From positions 26,081,875 to 26,145,874 of the forward strand of contig OZ024895.1 of NCBI GenBank assembly GCA_964017195.1: a stretch of DNA of 64,000 bases, written 5' to 3'. The notes under the pieces are model-generated. The model was not told where the DNA came from. It did no database searches and saw only the letters and a program-made list of their open reading frames with translations. The position numbers and the translations under genes were made by a program. Source of the stretch: Siderastrea radians. Lineage: Eukaryota > Cnidaria > Anthozoa > Scleractinia > Rhizangiidae. Positions 50,281-59,845 of this stretch are shown in pieces; positions within the stretch are counted from its first letter, which is position 1, and each line of letters opens with the position of its first letter.

Positions 50281-50571
50281 ATGGACGCGGACAGGAATGC
50301 CTTCCCGCCCAGACGCCAGAAGAAGGTTCTGGGAGAGATGTTGAAGAGTGAGATCGTGCCTTACGTTTATAAGAACAAGGTGGAGCGTTTGGACCACTCG
50401 TGCAGGTCGACTTCCATGGAGAACTTTGCAGCACTCGACTATCACCTGCAAATCAAGATTGCAAAGTTTCATGGCAGTTGGCGTTTCCAGGCGATGGTCG
50501 AGTGTTACAAGAACATCAAGGAGGACCGAAAAGATAAGAATCGTTTGAATGAACATTTCACTTTTTATTGA
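50281..50571 (+). CDS. Hypothetical protein, 96 codons, in virus-like remnant
   Basis: Starts at the ATG at 50,281, as the codon before it is a GTG preceded by an in-frame TGA. It encodes a basic, lysine/arginine-rich protein beginning MDADRNAFPPRR and ending NEHFTFY. There is no signal peptide, membrane segment or motif I recognise. It is the most coding-like frame on the left side of the remnant, with no internal break. The opposite strand is also open here (50,176-50,556), which lowers confidence. It could be a small accessory gene of the Polinton-like element or a chance frame. Confidence 0.35.
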   Translation: MDADRNAFPPRRQKKVLGEMLKSEIVPYVYKNKVERLDHSCRSTSMENFAALDYHLQIKIAKFHGSWRFQAMVECYKNIKEDRKDKNRLNEHFTFY

Positions 50572-50835
50572 TTCGATTTGTTAGACAAAGACCTGGGAGT
50601 CAAGAAAGAAAGAGACATCCTGTCCGTGTCTTGCCACGCAGCCTTAGCGGGTTCTAAGCGTTCCTCTTTTTTGCCTTTTTACACTATAAACGGCTTTTTT
50701 AAAAGGATGACTCAAACGTAGCCCTCATGGGAACCACATCTTCTGCAGCACAAAGTGGTTCTTTTTGAATTAAGTACCTATGTCTTCACAAGAGCTGACC
50801 CGTTTAATGTTTTTCACAGTTGCATTTCTTCCAAC

Positions 50836-51066
50836 ATGACTCGCGTGTCTTCTTTATCGTCAGGCAAACGAAAGGTGCGCTTGGATAGGGCTTTGATTTC
50901 TTGTTGGTGTCCGCGTCAATGTGTCGGGAACCAATCGGAGCACTGCTTTGGTGGAGAGTGGGATAATGAGACGGACGGTACTAGATTTGAGTGCGAATGT
51001 AGAACACAATTACATCTAAACTTTTGTCCAGGGCCTTTCCGACTGTCTATCGAGAGCCCCTTTTAA
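50836..51066 (+). CDS. Hypothetical cysteine-rich ORF, 76 codons
   Basis: The open frame extends from 50,755, but the ATG at 50,836 follows 'ttccaac' and begins MTRVSSLSSGKRKVRL. It has seven cysteines in a 45-residue stretch (CWCPRQC, HCF, CECR, NFC), which could suggest a zinc-binding or disulfide-rich fold. I do not recognise the family. It lies between the hypothetical frame at 50,281 and the protease remnant, on the same strand. It may be a fragment. Confidence 0.25.
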   Translation: MTRVSSLSSGKRKVRLDRALISCWCPRQCVGNQSEHCFGGEWDNETDGTRFECECRTQLHLNFCPGPFRLSIESPF

Positions 51067-52074
51067 GACGTTTGGCGTCGTTTCGCAAAGGACTCGAGCA
51101 TTTTCTATAATCCAGTAATTGCTCTGCAATAATTGACGCACGTTATTAATTCCAGTTATGATTTGAACTTGCATACCAAAACACTTACCCATTTCTTCGG
51201 ATACTTCATCCGTTTGGTTAGCACTTCCCCTGCTTCCGTGCTTAAGGCTCTTAGCCCACCTGGAAGAAAAAAGAAAAGGAGGAAAACTAAACCCCCGTGA
51301 TTCAACAAATTATACAGGTGGGCTAAGATCAATTCAAGAAGGACGAGGTGGTGTATTTGGGACGATCTGCTGAAGACAATCCAGCTTTCGTGGCGGACCT
51401 AATGAAAAAGGTCCCCGATTACCTTCCCAATTCTAACAACCCTGACTTCCATGAAATCCTTTCTGAATTACAACCAAGAAGGTGAGACCCCAAGACTGGT
51501 ACAACTACCTTAAGAGGCCTCCATCAGAGAAACCAATGATTACTTGTGTGGGAAAAGACACATGTTGGTGATTCAACCTCACACAGAAGTTTTTCACACG
51601 GGAAAAGTACTGGTACCTGAAGTGTGAATCAAAATGGGCTTGTACTTTAACAGCCCTGTGCTCCTTCTAAACGGAGTTGGACTCGCAGGCCGTCTTCAAC
51701 CTAAGAGACACAATGAAAGAGAACTGGCATCCTATCTCTACGTAGAGTGAAAGCCGGACCTTCAACATGCAAGGCAATCAAGCGAGCGTTCAATGGAGAT
51801 GTGAACCAAGACCCCTCCTGCTTTCGTAAATTTAAGTTAACTTTCATTCGCCAAATGAAATACCCCTATTAAAACCTGGAACTGTCACAGACCAATGATG
51901 CCCGAAATGTATTGGGTTACTTGCGTTTCGTCCAAGCTCTAGTATAAAAAAAAGGCAACATGCTCCACCGAAATCAATTGGGGCATTAAAAACACTGCTT
52001 TCTGTTATGTTTGACTATGTAGCCAAAGGATGTGCCGACAGCAACATTTTTAGACCCAGAAAAACGGGAGCAAT

Positions 52075-52500
52075 GTGCAATTGGATTATTTAGCTCGAGA
52101 AGACCTTCAATGGAGAAAGCGTTTTGTTAGCGGACCGTGGCTTCTGACCGTTTATCCTCAAAACCTGACAAAAACCAACCCTGCACTTACATTGTCAACA
52201 CAACTGGGTGAGCACTGGTTGACTCTATGGACGTACCACCAAATCTGTGAAGTCATAGATAGTTAAGTTAACCTTGGAAACGTAAGAACAAGCAACTCCC
52301 TTCACAGCCTGGAAGTATGTGGTGACCAATGCAAAGTCCCTGCAAGCCATCATCAGTAAGAGTTGTGGCAATTACACCTTGCTCTATTTAAAACCCAATG
52401 CCTGTGCACGCACGGTAGAAGAATTTTTGACCTAATTTCAGCACACCATTCTATCACAGTGATGACCAAGCCGGTCAGATGGTCAAAGAATTGATTTGTA
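52075..52500 (+). pseudogene. Adenain-like cysteine protease remnant (Polinton/adenovirus-type maturation protease)
   Basis: The frame 52,075-52,266 contains GEHW at 52,207-52,218, the position of the catalytic histidine in adenovirus-type C5 proteases, followed about 13 residues later by CEVIDS with the expected acidic residue. A downstream segment in another frame contains CGNY at 52,364-52,375, matching the family's catalytic C-G-x-Y block, with the usual basic/hydrophobic tail after it. In Polintons and related viruses this enzyme cuts capsid precursors during assembly. At least one frameshift and an in-frame TAG/TAA separate the two halves, so no enzyme can be made. The order H - acidic - C and the flanking residues fit well. 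I rate the family assignment fairly likely, not certain. Confidence 0.55.
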
Positions 52501-52700
52501 ATGAGTGATTATCCTTAAAATTGTTGTTAATAAAAATAAAAGAAAACAGTCTGTGTTCTCCTTTTTGTGTATGTGTAGAGAGTCTTAACAAGAGCCTTTC
52601 GCTTTCACACCCTCTCCAGTATTCTATTGGTGGGTCCTTCCGCCTGTGTTTAGATTTGCTTTGAAAAGATCATGGGAGACTACTACCATTCCATGCCTCT

Positions 52701-52726
52701 AGAGAGAGAGAGAGAGAGAGAGAGAG
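52701..52726. repeat. (AG)13 microsatellite
   Basis: Thirteen AG dinucleotides. A shorter AG run occurs at 59,271-59,281, just outside the opposite inverted end of the element that fills the interval. The microsatellite therefore looks like the insertion target. Confidence 0.9.
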
Positions 52727-52736
52727 CCAGAGGAAA

Positions 52737-52881
52737 GGGCACTTTTGTAACGAAAAAAGGGAACTTTCGTAACGAAGAAAGGGAACTTTTCTAACGATAA
52801 ATGGGGAACTTTTGTAACGACAGGGAACTTTGGTAACGGCAAGGAACTTTTGTAACGTAGAAACAGGGAACTTTAGTAACG
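52737..52881. repeat. ~20-bp minisatellite, GGGAACTTTTGTAACGA type
   Basis: Seven imperfect copies of GGGAACTTTTGTAAC, separated by 4 to 10 A/G-rich bases. Variants include 'ttttctaac', 'tttggtaac' and 'tttagtaac'. They are all in one orientation. Confidence 0.85.
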
Positions 52882-53717
52882 AGTGTAGGGACAGTGTCGC
52901 ACAGTCACCTCTTTAGTCAACCTAGAAAAATGGAGATTGTTCCAATAGTCAAATCTCTTTGTTGATTTCGTCAAAATACATAGTTACAACCTTCTGTTAA
53001 CGATTTCTTAACAAAACTAGCTGGATCACGTTCAGCGTCCGTACGGAATTTAAGTGGCAAAATTTCACACGTCTGTCCGGAACTATTTACCAACCATTTT
53101 TTTTTATTTTTGCCAAAAATATGACAAATGTTTTTCCATGCAGGCAGAATTCATATACATAATACATACTAAGAGCTCTATCCCTTTTCCGGACAAAAAA
53201 ATTCCAATCTTTTTCCAGGTCGGATAACCTGAAATGACTGGTATACTGCACTTAGTTGAACCTGCGACTACGACATCTGTTGGAACTCAACGAACACATA
53301 AACCCTCAATTTAAACTATATTTTATTCAATGTTTGGCTCTAAAAGCAAGATGCAATGAACGGTCATTTTACATAAGAAAAGAACCGTCTTGGTCCAACA
53401 AATGTAGTGTTGTTACACAAAAATCAAAAACTGAAAATAAATAAAATTAAAGGGTTTGGGTTGTTATAAGAATTTAAAGAACATCATATAATTAGTAAAC
53501 ATAAAGAACAAGCGAGCTGGTTTAGGTATCGCTAGGTGTCCGTGGATTCTGTGGAAGGGTGAAAGCCCTCTGACATGCCATGAAAAATAATACAATACTT
53601 AAGAAAAGGCAAGACCAAGAAGTGAAATTTAAGATTTGTGATTGTTACGGGCCGGTGTTAGGTTGGAAAAGAAATAACACAAACGTCTGCCTGTGTTTTC
53701 TATCTCACAGAAACTGT
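52882..53717. other. Unassigned AT-rich sequence
   Basis: I see no gene, RNA or repeat boundary here. The open frame at 53,256-53,444 (62 codons) has no features of a protein. The stretch belongs to the interior of the candidate 6.5-kb element. Confidence 0.5.
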
Positions 53718-54060
53718 ATCTAAGACATGCGTCGTTTATGTATAAAAATGTTTGAACGGTCTAGCTCCTGTGTACTTCCAGAGCTTGTTTACCTTGAGGT
53801 GTAGTATTCACAGCCTTAACACCTGGCGTAATAATTAGTCGCAGGTCCCAAGTGCAAGGTTGCCCTCGCACAAGATGCCTCGCAATTTGATTAGTGCGCA
53901 CGTTATTTTTTTATTTTCATTGTTTATGTAAATCAGATTTTTCTTATTACAATTTTAATTTTTTTCTTCACTGTAGTTATAACTTATTACTGTCTAGAAA
54001 CGTTGCAAATTGGTTTTCAAAATCCTCAGGAGAAAATCAATAAATGTACTTGTAATTTTA
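53718..54060 (+). pseudogene. CR1/L2-like LINE reverse transcriptase C-terminal fragment
   Basis: One frame from 53,728 reads KCLNGLAPVYFQSLFTL, which is typical of the C-terminal 'FKCLNGLAPxYL' block of CR1/L2/Jockey-type LINE ORF2. It is followed by an arginine-rich stretch ending in 'KMPRNLISA'. There are two in-frame stops and no upstream RT core, so this is only the last ~60 codons. It is followed by T-rich sequence and 'aataaatgtac', a plausible element 3' end. This is a different LINE family from the one that fills region 1 and is on the other strand. Confidence 0.6.
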
Positions 54061-54758
54061 TTCTATCCCGCGTTCGGGTAAGGCAGTATTCACCTTGCGC
54101 TCTTATTGCGTAGGCCCACAAATTGCTACGGAACTTCAACGTTCATGTGGCATAAAATAGACGTTTATCCAATCTCAACGACGCTTTTCATCGCAGCAAC
54201 CTGTTAATTCAAAAGATGAAGGATAAAAGACTTCTGGGAATTTATGGCCAGCTAACAAGTAGTGGCTCCTCTAAGGTTCTTAACTGACTTTCCTTGGTAA
54301 TTTCCCTACCCTGCGTGTAGCTAAATAGGCAAGGACTTTTCTTGGTCGCCTATGTCACGGTATAGACCGGGTAACAGTCTTACAGCTGATGGCTTTAAAC
54401 CCTATTTAGCTTGGGAGATATGGAGAACAAAGTGCCCACGCTCAATTTGAACGCTAACAACTTTGTAATATGCAAGCAAAAGCCACCAAACTGTGTTACT
54501 TTCCCTAAAATTTATCTACAAACAATTTGGTGTGGCATGTCCCTGTTCAACCAATTTGGTGTTCCCATGGCAACCATATTTTGACAGGTGCTTTTTCACA
54601 ATTTTAAGTTTTACTGTTCTAAATGAAAAATTTTATTTCCACTTCGCTAACTTTTACAGTTTTACACCATTTGAGTCTTCTTATGTTCCTTTTCAATGGT
54701 TATTGTGAAATGTTAATGGGTTCTCAAGGTTTTGGAAAAAGCAAGGAATTAGTCAGCT
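54061..54758. other. Unassigned sequence
   Basis: No recognisable gene or repeat. The open frame at 54,493-54,708 (71 codons) is rich in F and S and looks like chance AT-rich sequence. Confidence 0.5.
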
Positions 54759-55770
54759 GACGTCATCAAATGATGTTATTGGACCTCAAAGGAAACGTTT
54801 TGGGACACCTATATCACCCTCGACATTTCTTGACAAGGCTTTAATACTCTCGGAATTCGATTGAATTTTTGTCCTCACAATTCTTAACCTCGGACGTACA
54901 AGGGATGTACGTCCAGCCCCCATAGGGTTTTTCTTGAATTTTTCTTCATCAGCACCTGCCATTTTCAGTAGCTGTACGCATATCCCTTAGACACATTTTG
55001 ACCTAAGTTTGGTGAGAATCGTTTACTACGGTTACGAGATATGACGTCATAGGTAACAGGAGCAGGTGGTCAGGCCATTTTTGAGTAAAAAATGCGTGTT
55101 GTTAGGTGATAAAAGATAAAGAAGCAAAGTGCTTAATTATGTCATATTCTACTTGTCTAACATTAAAAATGTCAATTTCCGCCTTTTTATGAGAACTTCT
55201 ACAATACTAGATGGTGGCGTCACAGGCCCCCAGCAGCGCCACAACCCTATGTAGAGTACACCACAGACTAAAGGCAAAATCTGTTCAAAACATGGTAACA
55301 TATAAGAAACCCAAGGGGGGTTCCATCACCCCCCTCCTCCCATTGTACCACTCTGGAGGTATGACTTTTCCCGTGCGTTCGAGGGTCACGACTTCGCTCG
55401 CAAAAAGCTTCAGCTAATGGGGGAGAAAAGGAAAATTTTAAACTTAATTGTGCTATATGTTACATTTTAAGATCATTTTGATCATTCATTTATTGGTTTG
55501 AATTACTTTTAGGCCAATTTTGGTGGTTTTCAGAGGTTTTGACAAAAACATGAAATCTTAGATGACAGATTCAAGATGGCCACCATTTTGGCAATAATGA
55601 CGTAATACCCACATCATGTGACGTCATCAGGTCATGTTGCGAACTTTAAAAGAAAGAGTTTTGGACGCGCTATCGAAGTTTCGTTGTCGTAGCTAAAACT
55701 TTCTTGGAGTTAAGAAGGCGGCATTTTGTGCCTCCTCCAACCTCGGGAACAAAAAAAGCCCAAGCTGAAT
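54759..55770. repeat. Dispersed coral-type repeat with GACGTCATCA blocks, about 1.2 units
   Basis: Starts with TGACGTCATCA at 54,759-54,769. A related block starts with the same 11 bases at 55,619-55,629, 860 bp away, and alignment continues for about 100 bp ('gttttgg', 'ttcttg'). Between them are the GGACGTACA hairpin, an 'acgagatatgacgtcat' stretch and 'caagatggccaccattttg'. I recall sequences of this type as highly repeated in scleractinian genomes. That recollection is not verified here. The two CRE-like (TGACGTCA) sites are part of the repeat and not evidence of a host promoter. Confidence 0.5.
54892..54914. other. Perfect hairpin GGACGTACA-AGGGA-TGTACGTCC
   Basis: Nine-bp perfect inverted repeat (54,892-54,900 with 54,906-54,914) with a 5-base loop, followed by 'agcccccatagggtttttc'. 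It belongs to the dispersed repeat around it. I see no T-tract that would make it a terminator. Confidence 0.75.
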
Positions 55771-56427
55771 AAGATTAAGAGTGGACCCTGTGACAGTTAA
55801 AAATGGAATTTTTAGCAACTTTTAACTGTTACTGCCGTTTATGTGAACAGGTGATATTGAATGGCGCGAAATAATTTGAAAATACCGTTCACCACTACAA
55901 TGTACATAAATAGTTAAAAAAAATTAAAGCCACTGACATTAAGACTCCATTTGGAACCTCTAGCTAATTAAGCGCAATAATATACATAGATATCAATCAA
56001 GGATAAGTTAAAAACATTAAAAAAGTCAAATGAAAGCAGAGAAGTATGTACAAAGTTTCCTGCAGACCAGTAAATAGTTTAAAAGGTTGTCCTAACTTTG
56101 CGCTACAAATCAGACCGCGTAAAGGCTTGAACTACAAGTTTAGTGGGTGATACTCAATCATCATCATCTTGTTTATCATTCTTTTGTTCATCTTCTTTTT
56201 ACTTGAAGCAAAAGGTAAACGTTCTTCATAAATACTTTTGCTACTAAATGCACTCTTCTGTAATATTTTATTTGAAGTTGTCCCGGAGCTACGCTCTCTT
56301 CCTTGTACGACAAAACGATGGTTGTCTCGGGTACTGTATAAAACTTCAGCGTTTTGTGCATTGCTTTGGAAATGTTTTTAAGCAACAGAATAGCTCACAG
56401 GCAGTCAGTTGTATATTACACAATTAG
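55771..56427. other. Unassigned sequence, ends in the target site of the hAT-like element
   Basis: AT-rich, no recognisable gene. The frames at 56,188-56,385 (minus) and 56,354-56,551 (plus) overlap the boundary of the transposon and are chance. The last bases (CAATTAG, 56,421-56,427) are the left copy of the target duplication. Confidence 0.5.
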
Positions 56428-56444
56428 AGGGGGACATTGGGGGA

Positions 56445-56530
56445 CTGTCAACACCGCAACACCGCAGAAAAAATATAACGAACACCGCATCACCGCAAAA
56501 AAAGTTGACGAAACACCGACACCGCAATTC
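56445..56530. repeat. Left subterminal CACCGC repeats
   Basis: Six 'caccgc/acaccgac' copies in 80 bases, separated by A-rich spacers. The match to the right-hand cluster (58,211-58,380) identifies them as part of the transposon. Confidence 0.75.
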
Positions 56531-57202
56531 AATTTTTGTCCTACGATTTAAATGATCTAAAAAGCTTCTTGGAAAAGGGAAAACGTCCTCACGTGATGTA
56601 ATATTTTTAATTTAAACAAATGTTATTACCTCAACAATTTTTCACTCAACAGATACAAATCACAAAGCCATACTGTTTTCACCTTGTGGTCTGCACGTAA
56701 ATCACACGGATACTGATGATGTCTGCATTCTTGCTGTAGCCAACATTTTTTCGATCGTATGTACACGACTACAAAGATGAACAGTTAACGTTCCCGCTGA
56801 CCAGCGCGGTCGTGGTTGCCACGAGCTCACTTGCTTTATAGTTTCGCGTTTTAATGTTTTCTGGGATGATAGCGCTCCTTTATCGTCTACTAAACAAATA
56901 GGCGGCGTCTCTGCTTCTTCTTTTCTCTTTATCTTACTTGTATACAGTTTCTCCGAAAGGCTTCTCAACGCCTTCACTTGGCTTTCTTCCCGAATTCATG
57001 TATCAACAAGTTGTCACTGCTGTGAAGATTTCTTCCAGTTAAGGTATTTTCAAGCCGTCTCTTTTTGTATTGGTTTCTCCGTTTTTCCTACTTGTAAACA
57101 GCTCCTGCTAAACATTTTTCGGGCCCTTCACTTGCTTTATGATCCGAAATAATCTCGCAAACTTTTTCAAAACCGCGCGCCATGTTCGACAAAACAAATA
57201 AA

Positions 57203-57512
57203 TAAATGTAAAGAAGATCCTCGCAGTTATTAATGCAACTTATGCAGTTGCGAAAAGAAAGCCTGAAAAAATCAGGCTTGCCGGGATTCGAACCCTGACC
57301 TCTGCGATACCGGTGCAGCGCTCTAACCAGTTGAGCTAACAAGCCAACTGGGAGCTGGTCATAAAATTGGTTCGTAATATACCTGGGAAAGATGAAGATG
57401 AAGGCTTTCTTTTCGCAACTGCATAAGTTGCGTTAATAACTGCGAGGATCTTCTTTACATTTATTTCTTCATTCCGCAGTTCAAATATATGAATTTCATA
57501 TATTCATACCTT
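57203..57512 (-). mobile_element. tRNA-headed palindromic short element, copy 2, with target-site duplication
   Basis: A 310-bp element flanked by the 13-bp direct repeat CAAAACAAATAAA (57,190-57,202 and 57,513-57,525). It has ~60-bp inverted arms that are almost perfect (57,205-57,264 and 57,402-57,461), both starting AATGTAAAGAAGATCC. Next to the left arm is the tRNA-like sequence on the minus strand (57,275-57,345), followed by 'ggagctggtcat', 'ttcgtaatatacc' and a tail with 'tatgaatttcata'. A long A-rich target duplication and tRNA head fit LINE-driven retroposition (SINE). Long inverted arms are unusual for a SINE and resemble a foldback/MITE. Confidence 0.8.
57275..57345 (-). tRNA. tRNA-like sequence (tRNA-Thr GGT-like) in short element copy 2
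   Basis: 71 nt. Acceptor GGCTTG pairs with CAAGCC. D arm GCTC...GAGC is perfect. Anticodon arm CTGC...GCAG has loop CCGGTAT (GGT if read at the usual place, with C at position 33). T loop TTCGAAT is intact, with one mismatch in the T stem. A box and B box (GGTTCGAATCC) would allow pol III transcription. Compared with copy 1, the D arm is better preserved. The lost acceptor pair, missing T33 and repeat context argue against a working tRNA, although a scan might call it a low-scoring one. Confidence 0.55.
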
Positions 57513-58210
57513 CAAAACAAATAAAACAAGTTTCCCATCACGGCATCCATGTGCCTGTACTCTAATAAAACTTGGGCAACGACCAATCACAGCACGCGTA
57601 ATATATACTACATTGTATAACTAGCGATAGTCACTTAGGACAGGAGGCGATTGTTGAGTCGGATGGCTCTTCCAAAGTGTGACCTTGCGCCTAGCAGAAA
57701 GGTGGTTGAGCTGCCTATTTCTCCTAAGAACTCTAAGAACTCTCTTTTCAGTCGTGCAGATACAAAGAATGCAAGGTAGCGTGTTACGAACTTACCAAAT
57801 AGATTCTCTGAGCTTCGTCAGGCACTTTTCACTTCTGTCGATCCGACACCTAAATTTGTTTTTCTGCCGGTAGTCCCCCCCCCCCCTTTCCCTCTTCATA
57901 AAAAAGCGACACAGTCGATTATGCACTCTGTTGTAGGCTCAATGACCTCTTCGACCTCTTCCATGTTGCAGCCATTTGACCACGCGCCGTGAAACACAAG
58001 GAGGCTGACAGGATCCCAGACAGTCCGCGTAGCAAAGGTCAAGTTACTTATAAATGAAAACGGAAATGGCCTGGCATTCACTGCTTGACACAGATTTGAT
58101 ACAACCTTTGTTTCCAAAAAAGGGTGATAATCGACGGTTTGACGAATATAAACAGTTTTTACCAGTTACTCGACAAGGGTAAGTCGGTGAAATGTGTCAA
58201 ATAATAAACC

Positions 58211-58380
58211 ACAACACCGCAAAGGGTCCGCAAGAAATTTTTTTTTCACCGAACATCGCAGGTTTAAAATCAAAAACACCGCACACCGTACGATTTGAGA
58301 TCACCGCAACACCGCGAGATGGGATTTTATTCACCGCAACACCGCACCAAAAAAATTAGCGGCACCGCAACACCGCAAAT
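58211..58380. repeat. Right subterminal CACCGC repeats
   Basis: About ten copies of 'caccgca', several paired as 'caccgcaacaccgca', in the same direction as the left cluster although the termini themselves are inverted. Confidence 0.75.
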
Positions 58381-58395
58381 CCCCATGTCCCCCTC

Positions 58396-59238
58396 CAATT
58401 AGTATTACTCGTTTTTACTATAATTCAGCGATACATTGAGTCGTATATACAATTCCTGCAACCATACACCCTTACCGCCATTACCGCGAAAAGCGCCGAA
58501 GTACAATAAATACAATAAATAGCCACAGCCCTAACTCCTCTTCCTTTCTTAGGACAAAGTTCAATTTTTGGTCAATTATTTCTGTCATACTAAAGTTTAA
58601 TTTGATTGCATTAAACTTCACAATCTCTCGAGAAAATATTGTGAAACCACCTTCTGGAACTTCTAGCAAATAGGGAACTTTTGTAACATCGCCGCTTTTT
58701 TGACGATAGTAACTTGAAATCTCCATAAAAACAAAAGGATTTATCTGATTCACTCCAAGTTTTCTTTGTTGCATTGGCAAAAGATAGCTTCAACTTGCCC
58801 TGAAATTATAGTGCGATTGGCCAAGTTAAATTGTCAAACTCATTTGTTCAAATTCGGGATGTAAAAAACGGGCTTTTTCCGAACCGTGATTCTTCTGATG
58901 GACATGAAAAGTCAAACACATACACGTCAGATTTTTGTGAGCCAAAATAACTCAGATTTAAAGTGCTGTGGTAATTCAGAAAACCGTTTGGCGCATAAAT
59001 GGTAAGGCAATAGCTACGTCTTAGCACAGAAATGGATTTTGTCGCTTTTAAAAGAACAGTTACCACAACATAGGGCACTTTTGTAACCTCTCGAGGACAT
59101 ATCAGGGCCAAATACATGCAGATTTGTGTGGTATTAACTGACTACTTGCATACAGTGGGTTTACAGCAGTAAGTATTCCCATGATTTTATTTAGTTTTTT
59201 CTGCAAAGATCTAAGCATAGCTATCATCAAGAGAGGCA
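58396..59238. other. Interior of the 6.5-kb element, no gene recognised
   Basis: Minus-strand frames 58,481-58,780 (99 codons) and 58,848-59,117 (89 codons) each contain the peptide VTKVPY, because both are read through a copy of the GTTACAAAAGT(T/G)CCC motif. I see no domain. The sequence is otherwise AT-rich and unremarkable. Confidence 0.5.
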
Positions 59239-59545
59239 AAAGTTACAAAAGTGCCTGACTTTTCTTCTGGAGAGAGAGAGAGGGAGAATTTGGTTCAACA
59301 TCGCCGAGGAAAAACCACTCAACAGGCCATTCGCAAGTAAGAGGAACCCTATTTTCGTGAACTGATTTGGACCCTGGAAGATCAAGCATGGCAGATGATG
59401 ATGGCACTTGACGTCCTCCACAAGCTTACGCAAGCGTCTCATCGTTTCACCTGCAGGGGTAGGCCCCATGTCCAATCGTGTCTCCCCCGCCACCATTCAA
59501 GAGAACCTGGAAGACCCAGCTCACATTGACCAAGCCTGGGATTAA

Positions 59546-59845
59546 GTGGAAGTGGGAGACATGACAAGATATTTGGCATCCCTCCCCTCAGCACCCACTG
59601 GCATAGGAGCGGTTTCCCCTGCTGGGGTTGGCACCCCTTCCAGTGGGTTTTTGAACCCCTTCCACGGGATCAAGCACCCCCTCTTCAGGTGCTTGGATCT
59701 CATCAGAAAGCTGAGACGGGAGGAGTCCTTGACTTTCTTCAGGATCCTGAATCCCACAAACCCCATATTTGGGGAGTCCATTTCTTTCACCAAGAAGAAA
59801 AAGGAGCTAGTACACTACGTTCAAAAAAGGTGTGTATCCAGATAA
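59546..59845 (+). pseudogene. Unidentified ORF fragment, 99 codons
   Basis: Plus-strand frame with a P/G/S-rich N-terminal half (SPAGVGTPSSGF) and a basic C-terminal half (TKKKKELVHYVQKR). The SPAGVG peptide also occurs upstream in a plus-strand frame near 59,449. The minus strand is also open over most of the same bases (59,542-59,793), so the coding strand is uncertain. Confidence 0.25.

Larger units (their letters stand above)
50099..52700 (+). mobile_element. Decayed virus-like (Polinton/Maverick-type) element, left part
   Basis: Directly after the last satellite monomer ('gggcgcaccgagggcag') the base composition changes and coding-like but broken sequence begins. Only the protease remnant at 52,075-52,500 is recognisable, and it is the basis for the assignment. 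Other stretches (51,331-51,483 is open for about 50 codons on the plus strand) look protein-derived but I cannot name them. No terminal inverted repeat, integrase or family B polymerase is seen. The assignment is inference from one gene. Confidence 0.4.
56428..58395. mobile_element. Non-autonomous hAT-like DNA transposon with CACCGCAACACCGCA subterminal repeats
   Basis: Ends are inverted repeats AGGGGGACATTGGGG (left) and AGGGGGACATGGGG (complement of right). CAATTAG flanks both ends (56,421-56,427 and 58,396-58,402), a 7-bp and possibly 8-bp direct repeat, which fits hAT-type target duplication. Just inside each end are clusters of 'acaccgcaacaccgc' (56,451-56,530 and 58,211-58,380), all in the same orientation. 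No hAT transposase (no BED finger or hATC block) is readable. A tRNA-headed element is nested at 57,203-57,512, and a C13-14 run lies near 57,876. Superfamily is inferred from target length and G-rich ends only. Confidence 0.65.
52727..59270. mobile_element. Candidate 6.5-kb element with inverted ends, inserted in an AG microsatellite
   Basis: Left end CCAGAGGAAA then GGCACTTTTGTAAC (52,727-52,751). The complement of the right end (59,238-59,270) is CCAGAAGAAAA then GGCACTTTTGTAAC, with a few bases difference in spacing. Both ends are bordered by AG repeats. The motif GGGAACTTTTGTAAC or a near copy is also repeated inside: seven times at 52,737-52,881, and again near 58,673 and 59,077. No transposase is recognised, and the minus-strand frames at 58,481-59,117 have no known domain. 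Superfamily unknown. The inverted ends could be two chance outliers of the same internal repeat, so this is a candidate only. Confidence 0.45.

Noticed and set aside
50176..50556. 126-codon minus-strand open frame
   Set aside because: It overlaps the plus-strand frame at 50,281-50,571 that has a more protein-like composition. I found no motif in it. Which strand is real remains open.
54759..54769. CRE (TGACGTCA) as a host-gene promoter
   Set aside because: The site is a fixed part of a dispersed repeat and no gene lies downstream.
57088..57342. Minus-strand open frame starting MLAQLVRALHRYRRGQGSNPG
   Set aside because: The peptide is the translation of the tRNA-like sequence (this type of peptide is a common annotation artefact) continued into the inverted arm.
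59077..59255. VTKVPY peptide repeat as a protein repeat domain
   Set aside because: The peptide comes from translating the GTTACAAAAGT(T/G)CCC DNA motif, which also occurs in non-coding copies at 52,737-52,881 and in other frames.
59542..59793. 83-codon minus-strand frame with TPAGET peptides
   Set aside because: The complement is open too, and the repeated peptide follows from a short repeated DNA segment. No evidence for either strand, so I list only the longer plus-strand frame at low confidence.
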